Of a stretch of DNA of 64,000 nucleotides, positions 16,801-25,169 are shown one piece after another. How positions within the stretch are numbered: the first letter of the stretch is position 1; the number at the start of each line of letters is the position of its first letter. The stretch comes from Cyclobacterium marinum DSM 745 (GTDB lineage: Bacteria > Bacteroidota > Bacteroidia > Cytophagales > Cyclobacteriaceae), in the NCBI RefSeq assembly GCF_000222485.1, contig NC_015914.1:2552501-2616500 (forward strand), read 5' to 3'. Made by a program: the position numbers and the translations under genes. A model generated the notes under the pieces. It was not told the origin of the DNA. It worked only from the letters and a program-made list of their open reading frames with translations, and made no database searches.

Positions 16801-18075
16801 TTGAAAACAGATAAGAAACTCATATTCATTAGTCATGCTCAACCAGAAGATGATTACCTAGCCGTATGGTTAGCCTCAAAACTTAGACAACTTGGTTATG
16901 AAGTTTGGGTTGACAAGGATAATTTGAATAAAGGGGATGCATTTTGGAATGAGATTGAATTGAAGATGAAAAATGAATCGTTTAGATTCATTCCTTTAGT
17001 TTCTGAAAAATATATCGAGAAAGCGCAAGACAAAAATTCTGGTGTCTTTCTGGAAATTGCGTTGGCAAAATCTATTGCCAGAAAAATTGACAACTATACA
17101 CTGCCTTTAAGAGTAGATAATTGTAATTACGATGATTTTCCCATTAGCATTCTTCCACTTGACACAATAGACTTTAGTAAAAATTGGGGAAAAGGACTGA
17201 AAGAATTAATTGAGGAACTTGAACTTCAAAAAATTGAAAAAGTAGAAGTCGAACCCAATGTATTGCAACAATGGCACAAATACCTTGATATTCATGGACA
17301 GGTATTATCTAAACCAGACTTTTATGGTTCTAATTGGCTAAAATCTTCTTTGCCAAAAACACTGTCAGTTTATCGTTTCAGCGGAGATGCTATCAAAGCT
17401 CAAAAAGAGATTCCATTTGCCTTAAAAAGAGACAAGGACTATATCCTAGGATTCTTTGGTGACAGTGGCCTTGACCTAAGAACTGAATTCCGCCAAGACA
17501 TTAATGTGGATGATTTTCTTTCTGATGAAACTTTTACTCTTGATTCTGGAGATTCGATTATTGGGACTCATCAACATTTTGTCCAGCTGATGAATAGCGC
17601 GATTGATGAATTCTTTTATCAACATGAAAACATAAAGTGCTGGAAGAAAAAAAGCAAGGAAAAAATTTACTACACAAGAAAACCACCAAGAGATTCAGGG
17701 GGATATCCTTTCAAAATTGGTAATCGAAAAGGATGGAGGACACTAAAGGGAAAGAAAGGTGAGATATTCTGGAATTATAGTTTGTCGTTTAAATTTCAAC
17801 TGAATCCATTCCCTCATTATGTTGTCAATCCTCATATTCTAATCTCTGACGATAAAGGATTTAAGGATGACGATAGAAAACATAGACGCTCTATCCCGAA
17901 AGAATGGTTTAATAGACATTGGTATGACAGAATTTTTGCCTTTATGAACTATGTAAACGATGGAAAAGATGAACAGTTTTTAACAATAAATTCAGGTCGG
18001 GAAGAATTTCAGATTGATATTAGAACCGCCCTTTTTAAATCTGACAAAGGTTATGATGAACCTGAAACAAATTAA
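16801..18075 (+). CDS. TIR-APAZ protein of a SPARTA short-Argonaute defence system
   Basis: A 424-residue protein. The N-terminal TIR domain (about 1-140) starts LIFISHAQPEDD, has YEVWVDKDNLNKGD (BB loop region), and Glu85 in GVFLEIALAKS sits where the TIR NADase catalytic glutamate is expected. The remaining 280 residues match the APAZ (PAZ-analogue) position, ending in YDRIFAFMNYVND. In SPARTA, guide-target recognition by the paired short Argonaute activates NAD(P)+ cleavage and kills the infected or plasmid-bearing cell. An in-frame TAA at 16795 rules out an earlier start, so the TTG at 16801 is the start. The end overlaps the Argonaute gene by about 20 nt. Confidence 0.88.
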   Translation: MKTDKKLIFISHAQPEDDYLAVWLASKLRQLGYEVWVDKDNLNKGDAFWNEIELKMKNESFRFIPLVSEKYIEKAQDKNSGVFLEIALAKSIARKIDNYTLPLRVDNCNYDDFPISILPLDTIDFSKNWGKGLKELIEELELQKIEKVEVEPNVLQQWHKYLDIHGQVLSKPDFYGSNWLKSSLPKTLSVYRFSGDAIKAQKEIPFALKRDKDYILGFFGDSGLDLRTEFRQDINVDDFLSDETFTLDSGDSIIGTHQHFVQLMNSAIDEFFYQHENIKCWKKKSKEKIYYTRKPPRDSGGYPFKIGNRKGWRTLKGKKGEIFWNYSLSFKFQLNPFPHYVVNPHILISDDKGFKDDDRKHRRSIPKEWFNRHWYDRIFAFMNYVNDGKDEQFLTINSGREEFQIDIRTALFKSDKGYDEPETN

Positions 18076-19618
18076 AGAACCAGTTCTGACATTTGCCAAT
18101 GGCCAAACAGCAGAAGACCCGAGAGATGGCTTAATGCTTTTCGGACCAAATGAGCAATTCGAACGAAACTCCATTAAGGCAGGTGTAGTAGCAACTAAAG
18201 ATGGTTTAGAAAAGTACAAAGCCTTTGTACGAAGACTTCAGTCGCCAATTTTCTCCAAGAAGGTAATGTATGGAAAAGAATATGACAATGAAGTGCAGAG
18301 ACCCAGCTATACAGGTTTTGAGGCAACTTTTGGCATTGAGTGGAATGAAGACCCTGTACTTAATAAATTTTTAGACTCATCGACAATTGAAAACATTCTA
18401 GCAATAGATAGAAAACCAGAAAGGACAAGAAAATTAGTTGATTATTACGCTAACAAAATCATTGAATCGAGAGGTAAAGATGACAAACAGATTGATTTAT
18501 GGTTTGTCATTGTTCCTAGGTCGGTATACATGGAATGCAGATACAATTCTAAAGGAAAGGACATAAGCTCTAAAGAAAAAAAACAAATCAATCTCTTGAT
18601 GCAAGGTCAAGCGAGTCTTTTTGAGGACTTCGATGAAGAGTTGCTTGCACTTGAAAAACTAAAAAATGATTCAACTGATTTTCATAACCTTATAAAGGCT
18701 GAGCTGCTAAAAAACAAAATTCAAAGTCCAATTCAGGTAATTGTTGAACCTACACTTGAATTTAAAGATAAGCTACTTCTAAAGGAACTTGGTGATGACA
18801 TGAAGGCTCACCTAGCTTGGACTCAATCTGTAGGAGTTTATTACAAACTTGGAAATAAGCCTTGGGTGTTGAATGATGTAAGAAAAGACGTTTGCTACTT
18901 AGGGTTGATATTTAAAAGAGTACCAGATAAATCTAATAAGCGTTCAGTTTGTAGTGCTGCACAAATGTTCTTAGAAGATGGTGATGGTTCAATTTTTAGA
19001 GGGAATATCGGATTGTTTAAAAGCGAAGATAGTGTTGGCTATCACTTAGATGAAGAAAGTGCTGAAAAATTACTGGACATGGCACTAACTGACTATTTTG
19101 AGTCGCAAGGGAACTACCCAAAGGAATTATTTATCCATGGTCGTGTACAGTTTAATAATGAAGAGTGGACAGGTTTTTTAAATGCGATTGCTAAGCATGA
19201 CGCAAATACTCAACTTAATGGCATTCTGATAAAGGATACTAGGTCAGACGATAGACGAAAACTAAAACTGTTTAAAGAGACTTTTGGGCAAAAGAATAAT
19301 TACGGTGTTATGCGTGGCCTTAGTTGGATAATAGACGATGAATCAGGATATCTATTCACTAGGGGTTTCATTCCAAGGTTAGGCTCAACAAATCACCTTG
19401 AAACTGCAAATCCTCTATACATTGAAGTAAACAAAGGTTCTGCTTCTATAGAAACGGTGATGCAAGATGTTTTGGCATTGACCAAATTAAATTACAACGC
19501 CTGCATTTATGGAGACGGCTTGCCAGTAACGCTTCGTTTTTCGGACTTAATCGGAAACATTTTAACCGCAACCAAAAACTGGGAATCTGAAATGAGACAG
19601 TTTAAATATTATATATAA
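18053..19618 (+). CDS. Short prokaryotic Argonaute (MID-PIWI) of SPARTA
   Basis: A 521-residue protein with the MID-PIWI layout of short pAgos and no PAZ or N domain. Recognisable PIWI segments are AHLAWTQSVGVYYKLGNKPW, YLGLIFKR, PKELFIHGRVQFNNEEW and the C-terminal LNYNACIYGDGLPVTLRFSDLIG. No complete DEDX catalytic tetrad is evident; KELFIHGR lies where a slicer would need an acidic residue, as expected for inactive short pAgos. I prefer ATG 18053 or 18056, inside the TIR gene's end, over a TTG at 18014. The pair appears complete and intact. No other defence gene is adjacent. Confidence 0.88.
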   Translation: MMNLKQIKEPVLTFANGQTAEDPRDGLMLFGPNEQFERNSIKAGVVATKDGLEKYKAFVRRLQSPIFSKKVMYGKEYDNEVQRPSYTGFEATFGIEWNEDPVLNKFLDSSTIENILAIDRKPERTRKLVDYYANKIIESRGKDDKQIDLWFVIVPRSVYMECRYNSKGKDISSKEKKQINLLMQGQASLFEDFDEELLALEKLKNDSTDFHNLIKAELLKNKIQSPIQVIVEPTLEFKDKLLLKELGDDMKAHLAWTQSVGVYYKLGNKPWVLNDVRKDVCYLGLIFKRVPDKSNKRSVCSAAQMFLEDGDGSIFRGNIGLFKSEDSVGYHLDEESAEKLLDMALTDYFESQGNYPKELFIHGRVQFNNEEWTGFLNAIAKHDANTQLNGILIKDTRSDDRRKLKLFKETFGQKNNYGVMRGLSWIIDDESGYLFTRGFIPRLGSTNHLETANPLYIEVNKGSASIETVMQDVLALTKLNYNACIYGDGLPVTLRFSDLIGNILTATKNWESEMRQFKYYI

Positions 19619-19929
19619 AAGAAAACACGATGCCCCAATAACTAAGCATTCTGACGGCTGGAACAGCCTAGTCTGAATGCAGTGTTGAACCCCGAGAAAT
19701 TTCAGGGTAAACTTCAATGAAACATTGAAAGGTGTTGGGAATTAGGATTACTATGGGGAATGGTTTTCTCTTTTTGTTTTTTTAGCTGTAGGAGAATGAA
19801 AAAGTTGCTGATTTAATATTGTTCTTTGGCTTAGGGGGCCTCTTTTTAGTAGCTATTATTTATAAGTGAAAGTGTTTTGGAGCTAATTTGAGGCTGTTTT
19901 TACCGTTTGGTCATACCTGTCCCATTAAG
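19619..19929. other. Downstream region of SPARTA with imperfect hairpin
   Basis: Holds an imperfect hairpin at 19646-19680 (GCATTCTGAC and GTCTGAATGC arms, inner GGCTG/CAGCC, bulged TA). TGCCCCAA at 19631-19638 mirrors TTGGGGCA at 16769-16776 upstream of SPARTA. No gene seen. Confidence 0.55.
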
Positions 19930-20183
19930 CTAGCTGGAGCTCATTATTTTGCTTCCTGATTTTGTTAAACCAGTTGGCTGGTGGCCCCCTTTGATCAAAG
20001 CATGCCACTGTATGCTTTCTTCCGTTTTGCAACAAGGGCACTTTCTGAGCAGGGAAGTAGGGTTTTCCCCTACTTCTATTACGACCTGACCTATCTGCCT
20101 GTCGATATTGATTTTGTGTGTGGCCTTAAATGCACTGGCCAAGATGCCATAATGCCTGATGCGGGTAAAACCTTTTGGTAAGA

Positions 20184-20203
20184 TCCCGATTCTCGGGACA
20201 AGT
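20184..20203. repeat. Micro-palindromic insertion E1
   Basis: Twenty-nt insertion TCCCGATTCTCGGGACAAGT followed by TATG. Removing it restores the transposase reading FTLHILPKGF. Confidence 0.75.
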
Positions 20204-20635
20204 TATGTAGCGTGAACCTTCTTAGGAATTCAGGAGCTTTTAGCGCGCAAGTTTCTTTTTTGCCCTCTTTCCGGTAGTTCTTTCCCGTAAATTAAACCTC
20301 ACCGTTTTGAAGTGATTTGATCCGTTGGTTGCTAATGGCAATCTTGTGAGAATACCTACCCAGGTATTCAATAACCTGTTTTGGGCCGAAGAATGGTTTT
20401 TTGCAGTAGATGACCCATTTCTTGGAGAACAATTGCCTTGCAGTATTCGGGGCCAACAACTTCTTTTCCCTTAGTGCCTGCACCATTCTTGCTCTGAATA
20501 CGGTAGACATTTTCTTTACCGGAAAAAGGAAACGTCCCTTGGATAGAGAAGCCTTCCATTTACCGGAAGGTGTCAGTCCACCAGCAGGAACAATGCAGTG
20601 CAGATGAGGATGTAGGCTTAGGTTCTGGCCCCATA

Positions 20636-20663
20636 GCCTGTCCCGAAGCGAAGCGTATCGGGA
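20636..20663. repeat. Micro-palindromic insertion E2
   Basis: About 28 nt beginning GCCTGTCCCGA and ending TCGGGA. On the minus strand it reads CATA-TCCCGA...TCGGGACAGGC-TATG. Removing it restores the expected VLH-x-WGQNL transposase segment. Confidence 0.75.
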
Positions 20664-21165
20664 TATGTAAAACACTTACCATTCCAGTCTTTGCACCTAG
20701 CAACTTGGGGTTGGCAGCAAAGTCCCTGACGACTGACCATGCGGTTTGAAAAAGCAGGTGGTAAAGCTCAGAAGACTTGGTCAATGCTAATTCATTGAGC
20801 GTGCCAGGCAAGGTGAACACGACATGAAAGTAAGACGCATTCAACAGATCCTTTTCCCTATTCTGGATCCACCGTTCACGTAGGTGTCCCTGGCAGCGTG
20901 GGCAGTGCCTGTTTCGGCAACTGTTATAACTCAGGTGTAGCTTTTTACAATCAGGATTATCGCAACGATCAATATGCCCTCCCATCTCAGCGGTTCGGCA
21001 ACGCATCAGTGCATAGAGGGTACGGGCTTTCCAAGCATTGGGAGCTATTGCAGGAATATCGTTGTGTAAGGCTCTGATAATATCAGCAAGCTGACAGGCA
21101 GAATGCTTATTCCTTATAAAGTTTCTCCAATGGACTAAAAGGAGCCTGCCTGCCGACCCTTGCCA

Positions 21166-21184
21166 TCCCGAGAACGGGACAGGC
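21166..21184. repeat. Micro-palindromic insertion E3
   Basis: Nineteen nt TCCCGAGAACGGGACAGGC followed by TATG. Removal restores the recombinase frame LHMARVGRQA. Confidence 0.75.
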
Positions 21185-21525
21185 TATGCAGATAAATTAG
21201 CGTTGTATTAATGTCCACATGGCCGAGGAGTTCTTTGAGCGTAAAGATGTCAGTGCCCATCTCAAGTAGGTGGGTGGCATAGCTATGGCGAAGAGCATGA
21301 GCGGTGACTTGTTTTTGTACACCGCTGGCTCGTCGGGCTTCACGGGTTGCACACTGTACGCCTCTGGCACTAATGGGAACAGGTTCACCTGCACTGTTTT
21401 TGCCGTTAAAGAGATAATCGACAGGTTTTTCTACTTCCAAATAAGTTTTAATTCCTCTTGCCAGAAGATCGCAGAGAGGAACATATCGGTCTTTTCGGCC
21501 CCACCCGCAGCCTGGCCCCTTACTA

Positions 21526-21546
21526 AAACTGTCCACAGGACAGTTT
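21526..21546. repeat. Palindrome E4 inside the recombinase
   Basis: Perfect palindrome with arms AAACTGTCC/GGACAGTTT and centre ACA. It forms the core of a roughly 59-nt insertion. It is a different sequence family from E1-E3. Confidence 0.65.
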
Positions 21547-22176
21547 CTTTACGATCGGTCCTCTTCCCGGATATGGAGCATTTTTCGGTCAAGATCGATA
21601 TCCGTTATTTTGAGTTTGCAACATTCAAAGTTCCGTAGTCCACAGCCATAAAGTAAAGCAAGGATTAGGCGATGTTTGAGTAGCTTTGGAGCCTTTAATA
21701 GCTCCTTAACCTCCTGCTGACTAAGGACGACAGGGAGTTTTTTTGGTCGTTCAATTGAGGGCAGAATAACGCTGCTTTCTTTCCTGTCAAAGATTCGAAA
21801 AAGGTAGCGGAGTCCGTAAACGGTGTGTTTAAAGAAACTGTCGGAGGGAGTATTGTACTTACGCTTGAGAAAATGGAGGTAGTCCTGTATGACTTCGTCG
21901 TCAAGTTCAAGCAGATCAGAGTTGAGATGTTGTCCCATATGGGCCAGGCATCGAGCGTAATTGTTGAGAGTGCTTTGACTTTTCCCCGAAGTGGTTATTG
22001 ATCTTCGGAGCCTTTTGAGTTGTAAATCAAATCCCGGAACATTTTCACAGGCTTTTTCAATGATAGATTGCTTTTTTTTTCATAGCTTAAAATGTTTAAT
22101 ATTAACGATAAGTCTAATGTAAGAAGAAACGGCAACAACTGCCGGCTTCCTGCCTTAGCAGGATTCGTTCAACAAT

Positions 22177-22284
22177 GGGTATAAAACATAGGGCGGACAG
22201 TAGTTTCCGCAAGTTTCAGTTTTTTAGCAAGCTCAATTTCAGGCGGACAGAAAAATGCTTCGAAATGCCCTACGTTTCATACCC
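22177..22284. repeat. Long imperfect hairpin upstream of a cassette gene
   Basis: Arms GGGTATAAAACATAGGGC (22177-22194) and GCCCTACGTTTCATACCC (22267-22284) pair except at two A/C positions. An inner hairpin GCGGA/TCCGC lies in the loop. The geometry recalls integron attC sites, but no attC call has been made. Confidence 0.55.
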
Positions 22285-22316
22285 GAGACCGATTATGTGC
22301 AATAAAACGAAACTGA

Positions 22317-22850
22317 ATGATTGAATATTTAAAGCTTATAGTTGAAGTAATAGGTCATATCATTTGGCCATTATCTTTCGTGATAATATTTCTGATTTTC
22401 AGGAAAGAAATCAAGTCTTTAATAAAAAGGTTAAAATCGGCTGAAATAAAGGACTTTAAAATTGAACTTGAAGACAAAATTGAAGATATAAAGAAAGATG
22501 CAATTAACTATGGAGTTACAATGGCTTATCCTCGCGAAGCATTGGAAAATGAATTTAATCCAACTAAGCAATTACCAAAAAGCTATGTGATAATTGAAAC
22601 TTGGAACGAAATTGAACTTTTGATTAGAAAACTTGACGACAGAGAGAAATATAACAACATTTCTGATTCAATAAATTATTTGTCCAAAAATCATAAGATT
22701 CAAAAATACTTAGCAAGTATGATATTAGATTTGAGAGAGCTACGGAACATAGCAGTTCATAAAAGTGAATTGTCAATTACTGAAGAAGATTATCAAAATT
22801 GGATTTCAATATCTAAAAGCGTTATAGACAGATTAAAATCAAATAGATAA
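22317..22850 (+). CDS. Membrane-anchored hypothetical protein of a cassette
   Basis: A 177-residue protein. Residues about 10-30 (VIGHIIWPLSFVIIFLIF) form one transmembrane helix, followed by a basic, probably coiled-coil stretch (EIKSLIKRLKSAEIKDFKIELEDKIEDIKK). The C-terminal helix-rich part includes LRELRNIAVHKSE, reminiscent of DUF4145-type HEPN-like segments. It lies alone between imperfect hairpins at 22177-22284 and 22866-22907, as a mobile cassette would. Function is unknown; a defence role is possible but unproven. Confidence 0.7.
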   Translation: MIEYLKLIVEVIGHIIWPLSFVIIFLIFRKEIKSLIKRLKSAEIKDFKIELEDKIEDIKKDAINYGVTMAYPREALENEFNPTKQLPKSYVIIETWNEIELLIRKLDDREKYNNISDSINYLSKNHKIQKYLASMILDLRELRNIAVHKSELSITEEDYQNWISISKSVIDRLKSNR

Positions 22851-22865
22851 AGCACAGAACACTGT

Positions 22866-22907
22866 ATATGAAATCATAGCCGCCTATCGGCTGGCTACGC
22901 TTCATAT
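22866..22907. repeat. Imperfect hairpin downstream of the cassette gene
   Basis: Arms ATATGAAATCATAGCC and GGCTACGCTTCATAT. It shares the CATAG/CTACG mismatch and TTCATA end with the hairpin at 22177-22284. Confidence 0.55.
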
Positions 22908-23205
22908 GGGTGCCGAGAGTAACGAACGGCTGAAAATCGTTACGCAACTGTTTATAAGATGGTGGAACCGACCCACCGGTGATGTCCTACAGGGGAGAGC
23001 ATCAAACCACCATAAGGTGCTTTGGTGGCAGCGTCAAGGTATTGAGCGTTATGGAAAAGGCCACGTCAAGAGCGTGGTCAGGTAAGGATAAAGGAGATGA
23101 ATGCAAATGAACCTCTGATGAAGTGTCCCTGAAAAATAGGGCAGAAAGTGTTATATTCTATTAAATTTTTATGTAGTAAACCATTTAAGGAAAACTTTCC
23201 TAAAT
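22908..23205. other. GC-richer, structure-prone intergenic block
   Basis: From about 22960 to 23130 the DNA is less AT-rich than its surroundings and has several complementary segments (for example GGTGGTTT-like and CCACCATAAGG, GCCACG/CGTGG). It could be a remnant of a structured RNA such as a group II intron 5' domain, but no intron-encoded protein or domain V is seen. No gene supported. Confidence 0.3.
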
Positions 23206-23325
23206 TTGACTAGGAAACGGTCTGATAAAGAAGGATCTAATTGTTTGTTTCTTATTTCTATCTTTATAGGTATTAATAAAGTAGGTAATTTGGAGCTATG
23301 CTTTCCAAACATATTAAAAAAGAGA

Positions 23326-23739
23326 ATGAAAGATTGGGACAAGACAGGAAAGGTTAAGGCAATAATTCTTGGAGTTTTTTTACTTCCAAACCTAATCTCA
23401 CCAATTGGAGCTCAACCTAAAATGGGTTTTACTATGATAGCTATACCTTTAATCTTTGGGGTAATGGCAATTCCATTGATTACAAAGTTTAATGCCGTCA
23501 TCTTTGGGCAAGTAATTGAAAAGCCAAAATGGAATGACAACCCATTACATTTAAAAAAACCATTAAGCTTTTTCCAATTTGGAGCATATTTCTTTCTTAG
23601 TACAGGATTAGGTATGATAATAGGAAGTCTTATAAATTATCAGCAATTAAACTTATTTGGATTGGCAACTATTTCATTAGGATTAGGTGTGCTGTTGGGG
23701 ATACAACTGCTCTTGAGAATAGCTCAGAAACAGGAATAA
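23326..23739 (+). CDS. Small polytopic membrane protein, unknown
   Basis: A 137-residue protein with about four hydrophobic helices (KAIILGVFLLPNLI, GFTMIAIPLIFGVMAIPLI, FGAYFFLSTGLGMIIGSL, LFGLATISLGLGVLLGIQLLL). I chose ATG 23326 (MKDWDKTG); the frame continues upstream to a TTG at 23206 but that stretch is not membrane-like and has no support. It is orphan in context, between the hairpin-bounded cassette and AT-rich intergenic DNA. No family recognised. Confidence 0.6.
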   Translation: MKDWDKTGKVKAIILGVFLLPNLISPIGAQPKMGFTMIAIPLIFGVMAIPLITKFNAVIFGQVIEKPKWNDNPLHLKKPLSFFQFGAYFFLSTGLGMIIGSLINYQQLNLFGLATISLGLGVLLGIQLLLRIAQKQE

Positions 23740-24013
23740 CTCCTCTATTTTATGCCTATGTGCACCTTCTCGTTTATTGTATCGGGACAAAAAGTTCAGC
23801 GATAATTGAATTTTAATAATAGGAAACTTATATTATATGTAGAAGGATAATATATACATGTATTATAGATAATGAATGCTGACGACTAAAACCCTTCGAC
23901 ATGTTTAGGGTTCACTTCAGTTCTATGAGGGTTAAGGTTAGAACGGTAAATAGTTTTTTTTGACGCATTGATGGCTGGTACTTGTGGGGATTTGCTTCTA
24001 GGTAGTAAAGAAT

Positions 24014-24220
24014 ATGAAAAAGTTAATTAAAATAATATTTAGTCTTCCATTTGATATGATTTGGATGTCCTTGTTGTTTATGTGGCTAATGCCCTTTGGT
24101 ACTTTCGATTATTCAGCGTTAAATTTTTATCTGTGCATACTCCTGGCAATTATTATTGCAGTAATTACTAGAGCTTTGTTAAAGAAATACCAAAAGGATT
24201 ATATGGCTAAGGTAAAGTGA
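24014..24220 (+). CDS. Small two-helix membrane protein
   Basis: Sixty-eight residues with two hydrophobic stretches (LPFDMIWMSLLFMWLMPF and FYLCILLAIIIAVITRALL) and a basic C terminus (KKYQKDYMAKVK). The ATG start follows a purine-rich AGTAAAGAAT stretch. Composition is gene-like, but no family is recognised. Confidence 0.5.
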   Translation: MKKLIKIIFSLPFDMIWMSLLFMWLMPFGTFDYSALNFYLCILLAIIIAVITRALLKKYQKDYMAKVK

Positions 24221-24975
24221 TTAAAGAAGGGGAAATAAGTAGTGGCTACTCAAACAATTTATTTTATGATTATAGACTTTATTATGCAGCGGCTTTTGTT
24301 TTAGTTAGTTAAAGTTGAGTTGATTCCCCAACTATGGCTGAGCTTGTGGAAGTCAGCGGGGTTGAATAAATTTTGAAGGGATTTTTCTGATCTAGTGGTT
24401 TTGGTAGCAATGAAAGTTGAAAACTTTCCTGCTTTTGGGTCAAAGTTACACTTCGTTAAACTTAGACCAGGAAGGGGTCATTTTGTTCTCGATTTTTTGG
24501 CTAAAGCCGGAAAATGCAATTTCACCCTAAGAATGGGCTTTAGCCCATTCCTATTGAATTCTTTTCATTAAAAAAATGCGGAGCTTAAATAGCTTTTTCT
24601 TTCCAAAAGACTCCCCTTTTTAATGGCGAAAATTGGATTGATTCTTCACCGGTGGCTGAGCCTGTCGAAGCCAAAGTTCATGAATTTATTTCTTGTGTCA
24701 TCGTAGTTTCTGGTATTTACGAAAGTCTAAATTACGCTTCGTTAAACTTAGACCAGTTAAGGAGCCCGCTGAAGCCGGTAATGGAAATTCCATGCCCTGT
24801 AGCCCCCTTGGTTTTAATTTAATTTGATTGTTTTTTTTACCGATTTATAATCCAATGGCTTACCTATTGAGTCAATTGATTTTTTTGTGTAAATTGTTAG
24901 CGATTATAAGTCTTTGTTGCAGAGGTGTCTAGTGTTGTGCTTTGCTACTATTGAAATTTAATTGATAAATCGTAG
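24221..24975. repeat. Intergenic repeat family 2, copies 2 and 3
   Basis: Copy 2 is about 24295-24480 (GGCTGAGCTTGTGGAAGTCA, GAAAGTTGAAAACTTTC hairpin, TTAAACTTAGACCAG). Copy 3 is about 24620-24765 (GGCTGAGCCTGTCGAAGCCA, then AGTCTAAATT...AACTTAGACC). No gene in this stretch. Confidence 0.6.
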
Positions 24976-25143
24976 GTGAGCAGTCCCCGAAAATATTATA
25001 TGCTTGCAGCCCTTTTTCTAGGGGTATATTTGTTGGTAGCATTTACTGAGATTTATGGTAATTCGGCTTGGTTTAAGGCATATTTACTGCTTATTAGCGT
25101 GACTTTTTTGTTTATTGGGCTCTCGCGAAACCATAAGAAATAG
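24976..25143 (+). CDS. Small membrane protein with GTG start
   Basis: Fifty-five residues read from GTG 24976: a short basic start (SSPRKYY), then two hydrophobic helices (MLAALFLGVYLLVAF and AYLLLISVTFLFIGL) and a basic tail RNHKK. It ends 26 nt before the RibD-like gene, so the two may be cotranscribed. An internal ATG (MLAAL) is an alternative start. Function unknown. Confidence 0.5.
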   Translation: MSSPRKYYMLAALFLGVYLLVAFTEIYGNSAWFKAYLLLISVTFLFIGLSRNHKK

Positions 25144-25169
25144 CCAATCAGTTTAATTAAAGGATAAGG

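Larger units (their letters stand above)
19930..21105 (-). pseudogene. Decayed IS91-family (HUH, Y2) transposase
   Basis: Fragments read in order on the minus strand. The zinc-binding N-terminal part has CDNPDCKKLHLSYNSCRNRHCPRC. The HUH part has LHPHLHCIVPAGG, then YLGRYSHKIAISNQRI with the catalytic Tyr. The C-terminal segment PKGFTRIRHYGILASAFK is followed by CPCC. The frame is broken by a 28-nt palindromic insertion (20636-20663), an in-frame TAA (20292-20294) and a 20-nt insertion (20184-20203). No normal start codon precedes the ADIIRAL segment. The family mobilises by rolling-circle transposition; this copy cannot make a full protein. It lies directly after the recombinase pseudogene on the same strand. 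Confidence 0.85.
21107..22070 (-). pseudogene. Decayed tyrosine recombinase of the IS91-type element
   Basis: Phage-integrase-type recombinase read on the minus strand. The N-terminal SAM-like part includes LNNYARCLAHMGQHL. The catalytic part includes LYGCGLRNFE (first Arg), HALRHSYATHLLE (His-x-x-Arg) and LGHVDINTTLIYLH (final Tyr). Three lesions are seen. An A9 tract at 22072-22080 puts the only suitable ATG (22083) out of frame. An insertion of roughly 59 nt around 21526-21546 splits IRE from GRKDRYVPL. A 19-nt insertion (21166-21184) shifts the frame just before the end (RVGRQAPFSPLEKL). Such recombinases commonly accompany IS91-type transposases in this phylum. Confidence 0.8.

Noticed and set aside
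23206..23325. Upstream extension of the membrane protein gene from a TTG
   Set aside because: The extra 40 residues do not look like coding sequence of the same protein; ATG 23326 fits better.
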